64,000 bases of DNA from JAEUOS01 sp965279115 (GTDB lineage Bacteria > Pseudomonadota > Gammaproteobacteria > Burkholderiales > JAEUOS01). The translations under genes were made by a program, and so were the position numbers. Below are positions 42,773 through 51,233 of the stretch, one piece after another. The notes under the pieces were generated by a model. It saw only the letters and a program-made list of their open reading frames with translations. It was not told the DNA's origin and made no database searches. The first letter of the stretch is position 1; each line of letters starts with the position of its first letter. The stretch lies in contig OZ257137.1 of the NCBI GenBank assembly GCA_965279115.1, positions 1,054,001 through 1,118,000 on the forward strand, given 5' to 3'.

Positions 42773-43186
42773 CTATTTCGACACCGGCAACCCGGCCTCG
42801 CGCCAAGCATTGAGGCCACCGGTGAGCACGTACACATCGGCGAGGCCGAATGCACGCAATTTGTCCGCGGCCGCCGCGGCGCGTTGCCCGGTGTCGCAAC
42901 TGACGATCACCGGATGGCTCTTGAGCTTTTCGATCTCGCTGCGGCGCTCGTCGAGCACCTTGACGGGAAAATTCTTCGCGTTGGCGATATGGCCGCGCGA
43001 ATACTCGGCCTGCTCGCGAATGTCTATCACCGTGGCGTCCTTGTGGTTGATCATCTGCGTGGCTTGCAGGGTGCTGACGCGCGCGCCGCCGCGCGCCCCC
43101 GCAACCAGGGGCCAGACCAGCATGGCCCCGGATACGAACGCCACGGCGATCAGGGGCCAATTGTCAATCACGAACTTTTCAATCAC
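42773..43186 (-). CDS. Membrane-anchored rhodanese-like sulfurtransferase
   Basis: A 137-residue protein with an N-terminal transmembrane helix (about residues 9-29) and a rhodanese domain. The active-site loop is SCDTGQRAA, whose cysteine could carry a persulfide, and VIDIREQAEYSRGHI is the CH2A-type motif. I use the GTG start because AAGGA lies seven bases before it; the upstream open frame begins inside the intergenic region. The gene lies between grxC and the persulfide-sensor-like regulator, which suggests a role in sulfane sulfur handling. Confidence 0.85.
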   Translation of the reverse strand: MIEKFVIDNWPLIAVAFVSGAMLVWPLVAGARGGARVSTLQATQMINHKDATVIDIREQAEYSRGHIANAKNFPVKVLDERRSEIEKLKSHPVIVSCDTGQRAAAAADKLRAFGLADVYVLTGGLNAWREAGLPVSK

Positions 43187-43203
43187 TTCGATTCCTTGGG
43201 ACG

Positions 43204-43542
43204 TTAACGACCGGGTACGCCGCAAAACACCTGGCGCATCAGGGACACCAGGTTGATCATGCGGTCGTCGGCGATACGGTAGAAGACCTTGTTCGAATCC
43301 TTGCGCGTCTTGAGGATCTTCTTGTCCCGCAGGATCGCCAGATGTTGCGAAATATTGCTCTGGGAAGTACCGACGGCTTCGACGATCTCCTGGACGGAGA
43401 TCTCTCCACCTGACAGCAAACAGAGGATTTTCAGCCTGAGCGGATGGGCAATCGCCTTCATCGCCAGGGAAGCCTGCTCGATTTCCTCCGACCGGCCGAT
43501 CAGGTCGAAGACGTCCTCAGTCACTTTTTTCGCCGCCGGCAT
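43204..43542 (-). CDS. ArsR-family regulator with SqrR/BigR-type cysteine pair
   Basis: A 112-residue winged-helix repressor. The helix-turn-helix is SVQEIVEAVGTSQSNISQHLAILRDKKIL, with a beta-wing RKDSNKVFYRI. It has cysteines at positions 41 (KILCLL) and 107 (QVFCG), the same two positions as in the persulfide sensor SqrR, and lacks the CxC metal-binding motif of ArsR/SmtB. Sensors of this group derepress sulfide-oxidation genes when the cysteines form a poly-sulfide bridge. The start is the second ATG, giving the family length. It is divergent from gpmA. Confidence 0.85.
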   Translation of the reverse strand: MPAAKKVTEDVFDLIGRSEEIEQASLAMKAIAHPLRLKILCLLSGGEISVQEIVEAVGTSQSNISQHLAILRDKKILKTRKDSNKVFYRIADDRMINLVSLMRQVFCGVPGR

Positions 43543-43572
43543 CCATGCCCGCCAAGCACAACCCAAACCGCG

Positions 43573-43582
43573 ATTATAAAAT
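43573..43582. promoter_or_regulatory. Overlapping divergent -10 elements between arsR-type gene and gpmA
   Basis: On the minus strand TATAAT (43578-43573) would serve the regulator; on the plus strand TATAAA or TAAAAT (43575-43582) would serve gpmA. The two overlap, so binding of the regulator here could affect both. I found no convincing -35 box on either strand. Confidence 0.4.
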
Positions 43583-43597
43583 AGAGTGAGTCAACCC

Positions 43598-44359
43598 ATG
43601 TCCGACGCCATGTACAAACTCGTAATGATGCGCCACGGCGAATCCGTGTGGAACCGCGAAAACCGCTTCACCGGCTGGACCGACGTCGACCTCACCGACA
43701 CAGGGGTCGAGGAAGCCCGGCGTGCCGGCCGCCTGCTGAAGGAAAAGGGCTTCGGCTTCGACAGCACCTTCACTTCGGTGCTCAAGCGCGCGGTCAAGAC
43801 CCTCAACACGGCGCTGGAAGAACTCGACCTGCTTTGGCTGCCCACCGAAAAGCACTGGCGCCTGAACGAGCGCCACTATGGAGCCCTGCAGGGCCTTGAC
43901 AAGGCGGAAACCGCCGCCAAGTACGGGGATGCGCAGGTACTGGTCTGGCGCCGCGCCTACGCCATTGCGCCCAATCCGCTCACAGGCGACGACCCGCGCC
44001 ATCCGCGCTTCGATCCTCGCTACGCCGGCGTCGAGCCGCAACTGCTGCCTGCGACCGAGTGCCTCAAGGATACGGTGGCCCGGGTTCTGCCCTTCTGGAA
44101 CGAGCGCATAGCCCCCGCCGTCAAGAGTGGTCAGCGGGTGCTGATCGCCGCCCACGGCAACAGCCTGCGCGCCCTGGTGAAGTACCTGGACAACGTCGGC
44201 GAGGATGAAATAGTCGGCCTCAACATTCCGACCGCGCAGCCGCTGGTCTACGAACTCGATGCCGACCTGCGACCGATCCGGAACTACTACCTGGCCGACC
44301 CCGAGGAAATCGCCCGCGCGCAAGCCGCGGTGGCCGCACAAGGCAAGGCCCGGGCCTGA
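43598..44359 (+). CDS. gpmA: 2,3-bisphosphoglycerate-dependent phosphoglycerate mutase
   Basis: A 253-residue glycolytic enzyme interconverting 3- and 2-phosphoglycerate. The phosphohistidine motif is RHGESVWN, followed by NRFTGWTDVDLT, the catalytic E in LNERHYGALQG and the second His in LIAAHGNSLRALVK. A GTG four codons upstream is a possible alternative start. The EnvC-like gene begins five bases after its stop codon. Confidence 0.97.
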   Translation: MSDAMYKLVMMRHGESVWNRENRFTGWTDVDLTDTGVEEARRAGRLLKEKGFGFDSTFTSVLKRAVKTLNTALEELDLLWLPTEKHWRLNERHYGALQGLDKAETAAKYGDAQVLVWRRAYAIAPNPLTGDDPRHPRFDPRYAGVEPQLLPATECLKDTVARVLPFWNERIAPAVKSGQRVLIAAHGNSLRALVKYLDNVGEDEIVGLNIPTAQPLVYELDADLRPIRNYYLADPEEIARAQAAVAAQGKARA

Positions 44360-44364
44360 CCCGC

Positions 44365-45555
44365 GTGCTGCGACGTGCCCACGCGCGGACAGTAGCCTGG
44401 CTTTGTGCGGCCCTGCTGGCGCCTGACCTGCAAGCGCAGGGCGGCAACGCCGAGGAACTCAAGGAACTGCGCGGTCGCATCGATTCCCTGAAGCGTGACA
44501 TCGACCGCGCTGAAGGCAACCGGGCTGAGGCGGCAGATTCGCTGCGGGAATCGGAGCGGGCGATTTCGGAGGCCAATCGCGCCCTGCGCGAACTGTCAGA
44601 GGAAAAAAAGGGAGCGGAATCGCGCCTGCAGGAACTTGGCCGCAAGACCCGCACAGTGGGCGAGACGACCGGCGCACAGAACGCCCGCCTGTCACGCCTG
44701 ATCCATGACGAGTACATAAAACACGAGCGCGGTTACGTCCAGATGCTGTTTTCCGGCGAAAGCCCCGCTGCGGCCGCTCGGGAAATCCACTACGCAAGCT
44801 ACATTTCCCGCGCGCAGGCACGCCTGATCGAAAGCCTGCGAGCCAACCTGCAGGAATTGCAACGTCTTGCCGGCGAGGCGCGCGAGAAAACCGCGCAGCT
44901 GGCCGAGATCGAAACCCGCCAGCGCAGCGAGCGCGAGCAACTGTCGCGCGAATCGGAGGCGCGCAAGAAGGTGCTGGAACGCCTGGCGACGCAGATCAAG
45001 TCGCAGCGGCGCGAGGTTTCGACCCTGGAACGCAACGAAAAGCGTCTCACGGACCTGATCGAGAAGCTGGCCCGCCTGGCCCAGCCGAAGGCGCCGGCGG
45101 AACCGGCCAGGCGCGGCGCCAGGCGCAACGACGCCCTCCCCGAGGCCGGATTTTCCGGCGCGTTCGCGTCCCTGCGCGGCAAGCTGCGCCTGCCCACCCG
45201 GGGGGAGCTCTCCGGACGTTTCGGCAGCCAGCGCGAGGGAGGCGGAACCACCTGGAAGGGCGTGTTCATCCGTGCCCAGCAAGGCGAGGAAGTCCGCTCG
45301 GTTGCACCAGGACGGGTAGTTTTCGCAGACTGGATGCGCGGCTTCGGCAACCTCATCATCGTCGACCATGGCAACGACTACCTGAGCATCTACGGAAACA
45401 ACGAAACGTTGTTCCGGCAGGCTGGAGACGCGGTCGGCAGCGGAGATTCGATCGCTCGCGTCGGCAGTAGCGGAGGCAACGCGGAAACGGGTCTATACTT
45501 TGAATTGCGACACCATGGCAAGCCATTTGACCCGCTTTCGTGGGCCAAAAAGTAG
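44365..45555 (+). CDS. EnvC-like murein hydrolase activator, degenerate LytM
   Basis: A 396-residue secreted protein: a signal peptide (VAWLCAALLAPDLQAQ), a long coiled coil (about residues 25-250, rich in E/R/K/L), then a C-terminal M23/LytM fold. The catalytic HxH position reads GLYFELRHH rather than HxH, and the first His is absent (GRFGSQR), so it is probably a non-catalytic activator like EnvC, which FtsEX controls at the division site. It starts with GTG, just after gpmA. Confidence 0.88.
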   Translation: MLRRAHARTVAWLCAALLAPDLQAQGGNAEELKELRGRIDSLKRDIDRAEGNRAEAADSLRESERAISEANRALRELSEEKKGAESRLQELGRKTRTVGETTGAQNARLSRLIHDEYIKHERGYVQMLFSGESPAAAAREIHYASYISRAQARLIESLRANLQELQRLAGEAREKTAQLAEIETRQRSEREQLSRESEARKKVLERLATQIKSQRREVSTLERNEKRLTDLIEKLARLAQPKAPAEPARRGARRNDALPEAGFSGAFASLRGKLRLPTRGELSGRFGSQREGGGTTWKGVFIRAQQGEEVRSVAPGRVVFADWMRGFGNLIIVDHGNDYLSIYGNNETLFRQAGDAVGSGDSIARVGSSGGNAETGLYFELRHHGKPFDPLSWAKK

Positions 45556-45689
45556 TAGCTTTGTTGGCTCTGCGAGGGAACCAACTGACTTGCGATGGCG
45601 TCCCAGTCTTGTATCGGGTCGCGGGTTTGGGCGTTGTGTCAAAACCGGTTGGAAGCCAGCATGGTGCCCCTGAGGTGCCGGAGCCAAAC

Positions 45690-47102
45690 ATGAACGGCAA
45701 ATGGAAAAGTAGCAGTCTGGTCGGCGTAGGCGTGGTGGCAGGCGTGCTGCTGGGCCTCAATTTTTCGGCCATAGCCCAGCGTGAGGCGCGCAGCCCGCTG
45801 CCCCTGCCCGAAATCCAGACCCTTGCCGAGGTGTTTGGAAACATCAAGCGCGACTATGTCGATTCGGTTGACGACAAGAAGCTCCTGACCGGCGCGGTCA
45901 AGGGCATGCTCAGCGATCTCGATCCGCATTCGGCCTACCTGGACCCCGAGGAGAACAAGGAGTTCGAGACCAGCATCCGCGGTGAATTCGGCGGCCTGGG
46001 CATTGAGGTCGGCACCGAAGACGGCTATGTCAAGGTGGTTTCGCCCATCGAGGACACCCCGGCATCGAAAGCGGGCATCAAGGCCGGCGACCTGATCGTC
46101 AAGATCGATGACACCTCGACCAAGGGCATTTCGCTGGGCGATGCGGTCAAGAGGATGCGCGGCAAGCCGAAGACCCCCATCAAGCTTACAGTGGCACGCA
46201 AGGGCGAGAACCGCCCACTGGAGTTCACCCTGATACGCGAAGTGATCCGCGTGCAAAGCGTCAAGGCGAAACTCATCGAACCCGGTTACGCCCACATCCG
46301 CCTCACCCAGTTCCAGGAGCGCACGGTCGACGACCTCGCCCGCGCCATCGAGCGCATGTACAAGGAGTCCAACGGCAAGTTGAATGGCCTGGTGCTTGAC
46401 ATGCGCAACAACCCCGGCGGCCTGCTGCATACGGCCATCGGCGTATCGGCCGCGTTTCTCGAGCCGCGTACCCTCGTAGTATCGTCGAACGGGCGCCTTC
46501 CCGACACCAAGCACGAATACATGGCCACACCCGAGGAGTACTCCTTCCGCAATCGCGAAGACGTGCTGCGCGGTCTGCCCCCCTCGATCCGCACCGTGCC
46601 GATAGTCGTTTTGGTCAATGACGGCTCGGCGTCGGCCTCCGAAATCGTCGCCGGCGCGCTACAGGACCACAAACGCGCGGTCGTGATGGGCCAGACCACC
46701 TTCGGCAAGGGGTCGGTGCAGACCAAGTTGAACCTGTCCAATGGCGCCGGGATGAAGCTCACCACGGCGCGCTACTACACGCCGTCCGGGCGTTCAATCC
46801 AGGCCAAGGGCATCATTCCCGACTGGACAGTCGCCGAAACCGCCGAAGGCGCGGTGCGCAGCGCGCGCATGCGCGAGGCCGATCTGGCCAACCATCTGAC
46901 CAACGACAAGGATCCGGACGCTGAGAAGAAAGCCGCGGTGACCGAGCCTGCCAAGGCCGATGCCAAGCCGCCGGCGCGGATCGAATTCGGCAGCAAGGAG
47001 GATTTCCAATTCCTCCAGGCGATGAACCTCCTGAAGGGGCAGCCAGTCAAGGGCGAAAAGATCAAGGAACCCACGCCCAAAACAGCGGAAGCCAAGAAAT
47101 AG
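45690..47102 (+). CDS. ctpA: S41-family C-terminal processing peptidase
   Basis: A 470-residue periplasmic protease: an N-terminal signal/anchor (SLVGVGVVAGVLLGLNFSAIAQ), a PDZ domain (about residues 90-175, GEFGGLGIEVG...IKAGDLIVKIDD) and a catalytic domain with the Ser-Lys dyad in GSASASEIVAGALQ and GQTTFGKGSVQ. A lysine-rich tail follows. It cleaves proteins at their C-termini. The start gives the leader; the open frame upstream overlaps the EnvC-like gene. Confidence 0.94.
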   Translation: MNGKWKSSSLVGVGVVAGVLLGLNFSAIAQREARSPLPLPEIQTLAEVFGNIKRDYVDSVDDKKLLTGAVKGMLSDLDPHSAYLDPEENKEFETSIRGEFGGLGIEVGTEDGYVKVVSPIEDTPASKAGIKAGDLIVKIDDTSTKGISLGDAVKRMRGKPKTPIKLTVARKGENRPLEFTLIREVIRVQSVKAKLIEPGYAHIRLTQFQERTVDDLARAIERMYKESNGKLNGLVLDMRNNPGGLLHTAIGVSAAFLEPRTLVVSSNGRLPDTKHEYMATPEEYSFRNREDVLRGLPPSIRTVPIVVLVNDGSASASEIVAGALQDHKRAVVMGQTTFGKGSVQTKLNLSNGAGMKLTTARYYTPSGRSIQAKGIIPDWTVAETAEGAVRSARMREADLANHLTNDKDPDAEKKAAVTEPAKADAKPPARIEFGSKEDFQFLQAMNLLKGQPVKGEKIKEPTPKTAEAKK

Positions 47103-47124
47103 GCTGTCGACGCGCGCGGCTTGG

Positions 47125-47153
47125 AAACAGGGGCTGCATGCCCCTGTTTTTTT
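47125..47153 (+). terminator. Rho-independent terminator after ctpA
   Basis: A ten-base stem (AAACAGGGGC/GCCCCTGTTT) with a five-base loop is followed by TTTT. It lies 23 bases after the ctpA stop codon and before moeB, so moeB is probably transcribed separately or by read-through. Confidence 0.9.
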
Positions 47154-47178
47154 GTCACGATTCCGACAGAACGTGTAC

Positions 47179-47922
47179 ATGGACGACGATCAACTGTTGC
47201 GCTACTCGCGCCACATCCTATTGCCGCAAGTCGGCATCGAGGGACAGGAACGCCTGCTCGGCAGCCATGCGCTAATCATAGGCGCCGGTGGCCTGGGTTC
47301 GCCAGCAGCGCTTTACCTTGCGACCGCCGGCGTGGGACGGATCACGCTGGCCGATGGCGACACGGTCGACCTCACCAACCTGCAACGGCAGATCCTGCAT
47401 CGTACTTCCAGTGTCGGCCAGCCGAAGGCCGCCTCGGGACGCCGGACACTGGCGGAATACAACCCGGGCATCACGGTGGTCGCACTGGAAAAACGCGCCG
47501 AAGGGCCGTTGCTGGACGAATTGGTGGCCAGTGCCGATGTGGTGCTCGACTGTTGCGACAATTTCGCCACCCGCCATGCGGTCAACCGCGCCTGTGTACG
47601 CCATGCCAAACCTCTGGTGTCCGGGGCAGCGATACGCTTTGACGGGCAAGTGAGCGTGTTCGACATGCGCCGTGCCGATGCGCCCTGCTACCAATGCCTG
47701 TTCCCCGAAGGCCAGGATGTCGACGAGTCCCGCTGTGCGGTGATGGGCGTGTTCGCACCGATTACCGGCATCATCGGAACGGTGCAGGCTGCCGAAGCAC
47801 TGAAGGTGCTGGCCGACATCGGCGAGACCCTCAACGGACGCCTGCTTCTGCTCGACGGCCTGTCGATGGAGTGGCGGCAGGTGCGCCTGAAGAAGGACAG
47901 CGCCTGCGCCGTGTGCGCCTAG
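47179..47922 (+). CDS. moeB: ThiF/MoeB-family sulfur-carrier adenylyltransferase
   Basis: A 247-residue E1-like enzyme that adenylates the C-terminus of a sulfur carrier such as MoaD or ThiS. It has DQLLRYSRHILLPQVG, the nucleotide-binding GAGGLGSP, DLTNLQRQ, a zinc site with CYQC and CAVC, and CCDNFATR with the catalytic region. The closest names are MoeB and ThiF; the sequence alone does not separate them. The first codons of the longer frame overlap the terminator and were excluded. Confidence 0.88.
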   Translation: MDDDQLLRYSRHILLPQVGIEGQERLLGSHALIIGAGGLGSPAALYLATAGVGRITLADGDTVDLTNLQRQILHRTSSVGQPKAASGRRTLAEYNPGITVVALEKRAEGPLLDELVASADVVLDCCDNFATRHAVNRACVRHAKPLVSGAAIRFDGQVSVFDMRRADAPCYQCLFPEGQDVDESRCAVMGVFAPITGIIGTVQAAEALKVLADIGETLNGRLLLLDGLSMEWRQVRLKKDSACAVCA

Positions 47923-47957
47923 GGCGTCACGACGCTCCGAGGCGGTCCGGATTGCCT

Positions 47958-48530
47958 TCAGCCCAGCAGCAGTGGCAACTGGCGATCCAGCCCGTCGACC
48001 GGCGATTTCTTGAAGCCGCTTTTGGCAAACTGGTGCCAGCGCCCGATCACGTAGCACAGGAGCGCGTTGGCCTGCGCGGAGACATCCACGGACGTGGGAA
48101 TCGTGCCCTGGCTGACCGCGATACGGATCGACTGCTTGAGGCTGGCTTCGAGCTTGTCTGACAAGGCATTGATGCGCGCCTGCAAGCGCTCATTTTCATT
48201 GACCAGCGCATCGCCGATCAGGACGCGGGTCATGCCCGGATTTTGCGCCGCGAAGCGCAATGTCATGGTCACGACCGCATGCACCTGCCTGAGTCCGTCG
48301 GCTTCGTCCGCAGTGATTCTGTTGATCAAGCCGAACAGCGAGCCTTCGATGAATTCGATCAAACCCTCGAACATCTGCGCCTTGCTGGCGAAATGCCGGT
48401 ACAACGCGGCCTCCGACACCTGCAGGCGTTCCGCCAGGGCGGCCGTGGTGATCTTTTCACCCTTGGGGGACTCCAGCATCTGCGCTATCAGCTGGAGGAT
48501 CTGGGTCTTGCGTTCTCCGGAGCGGGCCAT
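47958..48530 (-). CDS. slmA: Nucleoid-occlusion factor SlmA (TetR family)
   Basis: A 190-residue TetR-type protein. The N-terminal HTH (KITTAALAERLQVSEAALYRHFASKAQMFEGLIEF) and the C-terminal RWHQFAKSGFKKSPVDGLDRQLPLLL tail match SlmA, which binds SBS sites across the chromosome and blocks FtsZ over the nucleoid. It is downstream of the nucleotidase gene on the same strand. Confidence 0.92.
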   Translation of the reverse strand: MARSGERKTQILQLIAQMLESPKGEKITTAALAERLQVSEAALYRHFASKAQMFEGLIEFIEGSLFGLINRITADEADGLRQVHAVVTMTLRFAAQNPGMTRVLIGDALVNENERLQARINALSDKLEASLKQSIRIAVSQGTIPTSVDVSAQANALLCYVIGRWHQFAKSGFKKSPVDGLDRQLPLLLG

Positions 48531-48569
48531 CTTGTCCTGGGTGCGAAGTTGGATCGCGAGGCATGAATC

Positions 48570-49244
48570 TCAACGCGTCGCCAGTTGGCGGCGCCATGGC
48601 ATGCGTGAGTACTTACTCAATTGAAGCACCGATTTGAGCTTGACGTCAACAAAGGCCGGTCGACCGGGTTCCCGTGAAACCCAGATCGTGGTCAGCCCCA
48701 GCCGGCGCGCCGTCCTGAGGTTGTCCAGGTTGTCCTCCACCATGACCACACGGCGCGCATGCCCACGATGGCGGCGCAGGATGCGCGCCAGCGACGAACG
48801 CGCAGGCTTGGGCACGTAACGCATTGATTCAATGGTTTCGATGGCATGCAAATGCGGGCCCACCCCCATCACCGCCAGCACCGCATCCACGTAGTGGCGC
48901 GGCGCGTTCGAGGCGATGATCTTGCGGCCAGGCAAGGTCTTGAGCAGCCGGCGCAATGGACGGTCATAGTCCAGCAGCCGGTCGAGATCGGGAAACTGGT
49001 GGGTTTCCTGCAGGAAATGGTCGGGGTCGACCGCATGTCGGCGCATCAGCCCCAGCAAGGTCGCACCATAGCGCTGCCAGTATTCGCGACGCAATTCGTT
49101 GGCGGCGGGCTCGGCGAGGTCGAGGTGCCGCATGACATATTCCGTCATGGAACGGTTCATGCGGTCGAAAATGTGCGGCGTGGCGCGATGCAGGGTGTCG
49201 TCGAGGTCGAACAGCCAAAGGGTGCGGTTGCGGTCGGGATGCAA
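48570..49244 (-). CDS. Pyrimidine 5'-nucleotidase, HAD family
   Basis: A 224-residue HAD phosphatase with the nucleophile motif LFDLDDTLH, motif II in IIASNAPRHYVD, the Lys in YVPKPARSS and motif IV VMVEDNLDNLR. It resembles betaproteobacterial pyrimidine 5'-nucleotidases encoded between argB and slmA. It is on the same strand as slmA, 39 bases upstream. Confidence 0.9.
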   Translation of the reverse strand: MHPDRNRTLWLFDLDDTLHRATPHIFDRMNRSMTEYVMRHLDLAEPAANELRREYWQRYGATLLGLMRRHAVDPDHFLQETHQFPDLDRLLDYDRPLRRLLKTLPGRKIIASNAPRHYVDAVLAVMGVGPHLHAIETIESMRYVPKPARSSLARILRRHRGHARRVVMVEDNLDNLRTARRLGLTTIWVSREPGRPAFVDVKLKSVLQLSKYSRMPWRRQLATR

Positions 49245-49277
49245 GGCGGACGCGTCAGTGTGATTAAACTTCGGTCG

Positions 49278-49730
49278 ATGCGATTGTCACCCAACTTCAC
49301 GCTTGCCGAGTTGATCCGCTCGGAAACGGCCGAACGCCTGGGCATCGACAATCGTCCCGGACCGGACCATGTGGCCAACCTGGGCCGCCTCGCCGCGACG
49401 ATGGAGCAGGTCCTGGTAGTGCTCGGTCAACCTGTCGCGATCAACAGCGGCTACCGTTCGCCCGCCCTCAACGCCGCCGTCGGCGGCGCACCGCAGTCCC
49501 GTCACGCACTGGGGCTGGCCATCGATTTCACATGTGCCGGATTTGGCACCCCGCTGCAGGTCGCACAAGCGATCGCGGCATCTTCCCTGCCGTACGACCA
49601 GTTGATCCATGAGTTCGGGCGCTGGGTGCACCTGGGCCTCTCAACGCAACCGGATGCGCCACGGCGCCAGTTACTGACCATCTGCAACAGCGCCGCCGGA
49701 TACCTGGACGGACTCGTCGCCTGCCCGTAG
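49278..49730 (+). CDS. M15-family D,D-peptidase-like protein
   Basis: A 150-residue protein with the Peptidase_M15_3-type arrangement: SGYRSPALNAAVGG, the metal-binding SRHALGLAIDF (HxxGxAxD), and a late WVHLG supplying the third ligand. Enzymes of this class trim peptidoglycan peptides and are common in phage endolysins. There is no signal peptide in the chosen frame. A GTG start 18 bases upstream is possible. It is divergent from the nucleotidase gene and lies upstream of the sox operon on the same strand. Confidence 0.8.
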   Translation: MRLSPNFTLAELIRSETAERLGIDNRPGPDHVANLGRLAATMEQVLVVLGQPVAINSGYRSPALNAAVGGAPQSRHALGLAIDFTCAGFGTPLQVAQAIAASSLPYDQLIHEFGRWVHLGLSTQPDAPRRQLLTICNSAAGYLDGLVACP

Positions 49731-49790
49731 CCGGACTGTTGCGTGGCCTTCGCTCGCTCACTCCTTGCTGCATCGCGGCGTGACAAGCGG

Positions 49791-49895
49791 CTTATATCAA
49801 ATTAGCATTTACTTATATTATTAAGTTCGAACGCGGCAATGATACCCCTGCTGCGTTGCGCCGCCCAGCAGACAATGCAAAAAGGAACCTCGAAA
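49791..49895 (+). promoter_or_regulatory. AT-rich sox promoter/operator region
   Basis: Within an otherwise GC-rich sequence, about 35 bases are AT-rich. CTTATAT occurs twice, at 49791 and 49812, 21 bases apart (two helical turns), and TATATT/TATTAT candidates for a -10 box lie at 49814-49821. It starts 105 bases before soxC. It could be the binding site of the ArsR-type regulator encoded 6 kb away, but this is inference. Confidence 0.5.
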
Positions 49896-51233
49896 ATGGA
49901 CGTTGGTGGCTTCATCGGCCGCGTCAAAGGCGCGCCTGAGAACTTTCTCGACGCTCGACAGATTCGCGCCGTCCAGTCGGGCCGGCGCGAGTTCCTGCGC
50001 AACACCCTGTTGGCGGCGGGCGCCGCCACCGCCGCACCCGCGTTTGCGCAAACACAGGGGGACAAGCTGATTCTCGAACCCCAGCCGCATGCCACATCGC
50101 TGGGCCAGCCGGTCGCGGTCACCGGGTACGGGATGCCATCGAAACATGAGCGCAACCTCATGCGGCGCGAATCACCCGGCCTCACCCGGGTTGGCGCTGC
50201 ATCAGTGTCTTTCTCTCCCTTGCAAGGCATGTTCGGCATCATTACCGCGTCCGGCCTGCATTTCGAACGTCACCATCAGGGGTGGCATGATCTTGATCCG
50301 TCCCGACACAGGCTCATGATCAACGGATCTGACGAACGGCTGGTAAAGCACCCCTCCATCTTCACCATCGATGATCTCATGCGCATGCCATCGGTTTCGC
50401 GCATGCATTTCATCGAATGCGGCGCCAACACGGGCATGGAGTGGGGCAATGTTGCCGTGCCGACAGTCCAGTACACCCACGGCATGCTTTCCTGCGGCGA
50501 ATTCACGGGTGTGCGCCTGCGCGACGTCCTCGACTATTGTGGCGCCGACTACAAGCGCGGTCGCTATGTGCTCGCTGAAGGGGGCGATGGTTCCGGCCTT
50601 ACACGGACCATCCCGATGGAACTGGTTGAAGCCGGGGAAGTGCTGCTCTGTTACGGCATGAACGGCGAAATGCTCCGTCCCGAGAACGGCTATCCGTTGC
50701 GCCTGGTGGTGCCTGGCGTGCAGGGTGTCTCCTGGGTGAAATGGCTGCGACGCATCGAGGTCGGCGACGCACCCTATGGAGCGCGTGAAGAGGTCATGCA
50801 CTACGTGGACATGATGCCGGACGGCACGCATCGTCAATACACCTCGACCCAGGAGTGCAAGTCGGTCATCACCACACCATCCGGCGGGCAAACCTTGCTG
50901 GACAAGGGATCCTATAACGTGACGGGGCTTGCATGGAGCGGACGCGGCAAGATTCGGCGCGTCGACGTCAGCTTCGACGGCGGGCGCAACTGGAAGACCG
51001 CGACCTTGCAGACGCCGGTGCTGTCGAAGTGCCTGACCAGATTCTCGCTACCTTGGTCATGGAACGGCGAAACGGCGATCCTGCAAAGCCGTGCCATCGA
51101 CGAAACAGGCTATGTGCAGCCGCAAATGCGCCAGCTTCGGGCGGTCCGCGGCACGCGTTCGATTTATCACAACAACGCCATCCAGTCGTGGAAAGTTGAA
51201 ACCTCGGGGGAGGTCAGCAATGTCCAGGTCTAG
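49896..51233 (+). CDS. soxC: Sulfane dehydrogenase, molybdenum subunit SoxC
   Basis: A 445-residue periplasmic molybdopterin protein with a Tat signal (RREFLRN) and sulfite-oxidase-fold blocks such as HFIECGANTGMEW, where the cysteine ligates molybdenum, VRLRDVLDYCG, YPLRLVVPGVQGVSWVKWLRRIEV and DVSFDGGRNWKTA. With SoxD it removes the outer sulfur oxidatively during thiosulfate oxidation, giving a complete rather than sulfur-storing pathway. AAGGA lies nine bases before the ATG. It leads the sox operon. Confidence 0.95.
   Translation: MDVGGFIGRVKGAPENFLDARQIRAVQSGRREFLRNTLLAAGAATAAPAFAQTQGDKLILEPQPHATSLGQPVAVTGYGMPSKHERNLMRRESPGLTRVGAASVSFSPLQGMFGIITASGLHFERHHQGWHDLDPSRHRLMINGSDERLVKHPSIFTIDDLMRMPSVSRMHFIECGANTGMEWGNVAVPTVQYTHGMLSCGEFTGVRLRDVLDYCGADYKRGRYVLAEGGDGSGLTRTIPMELVEAGEVLLCYGMNGEMLRPENGYPLRLVVPGVQGVSWVKWLRRIEVGDAPYGAREEVMHYVDMMPDGTHRQYTSTQECKSVITTPSGGQTLLDKGSYNVTGLAWSGRGKIRRVDVSFDGGRNWKTATLQTPVLSKCLTRFSLPWSWNGETAILQSRAIDETGYVQPQMRQLRAVRGTRSIYHNNAIQSWKVETSGEVSNVQV

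Noticed and set aside
49791..49818. CTTATAT repeats as an insertion-sequence terminal repeat
   Set aside because: There is no transposase gene or matching inverted copy nearby, so an operator is more likely.
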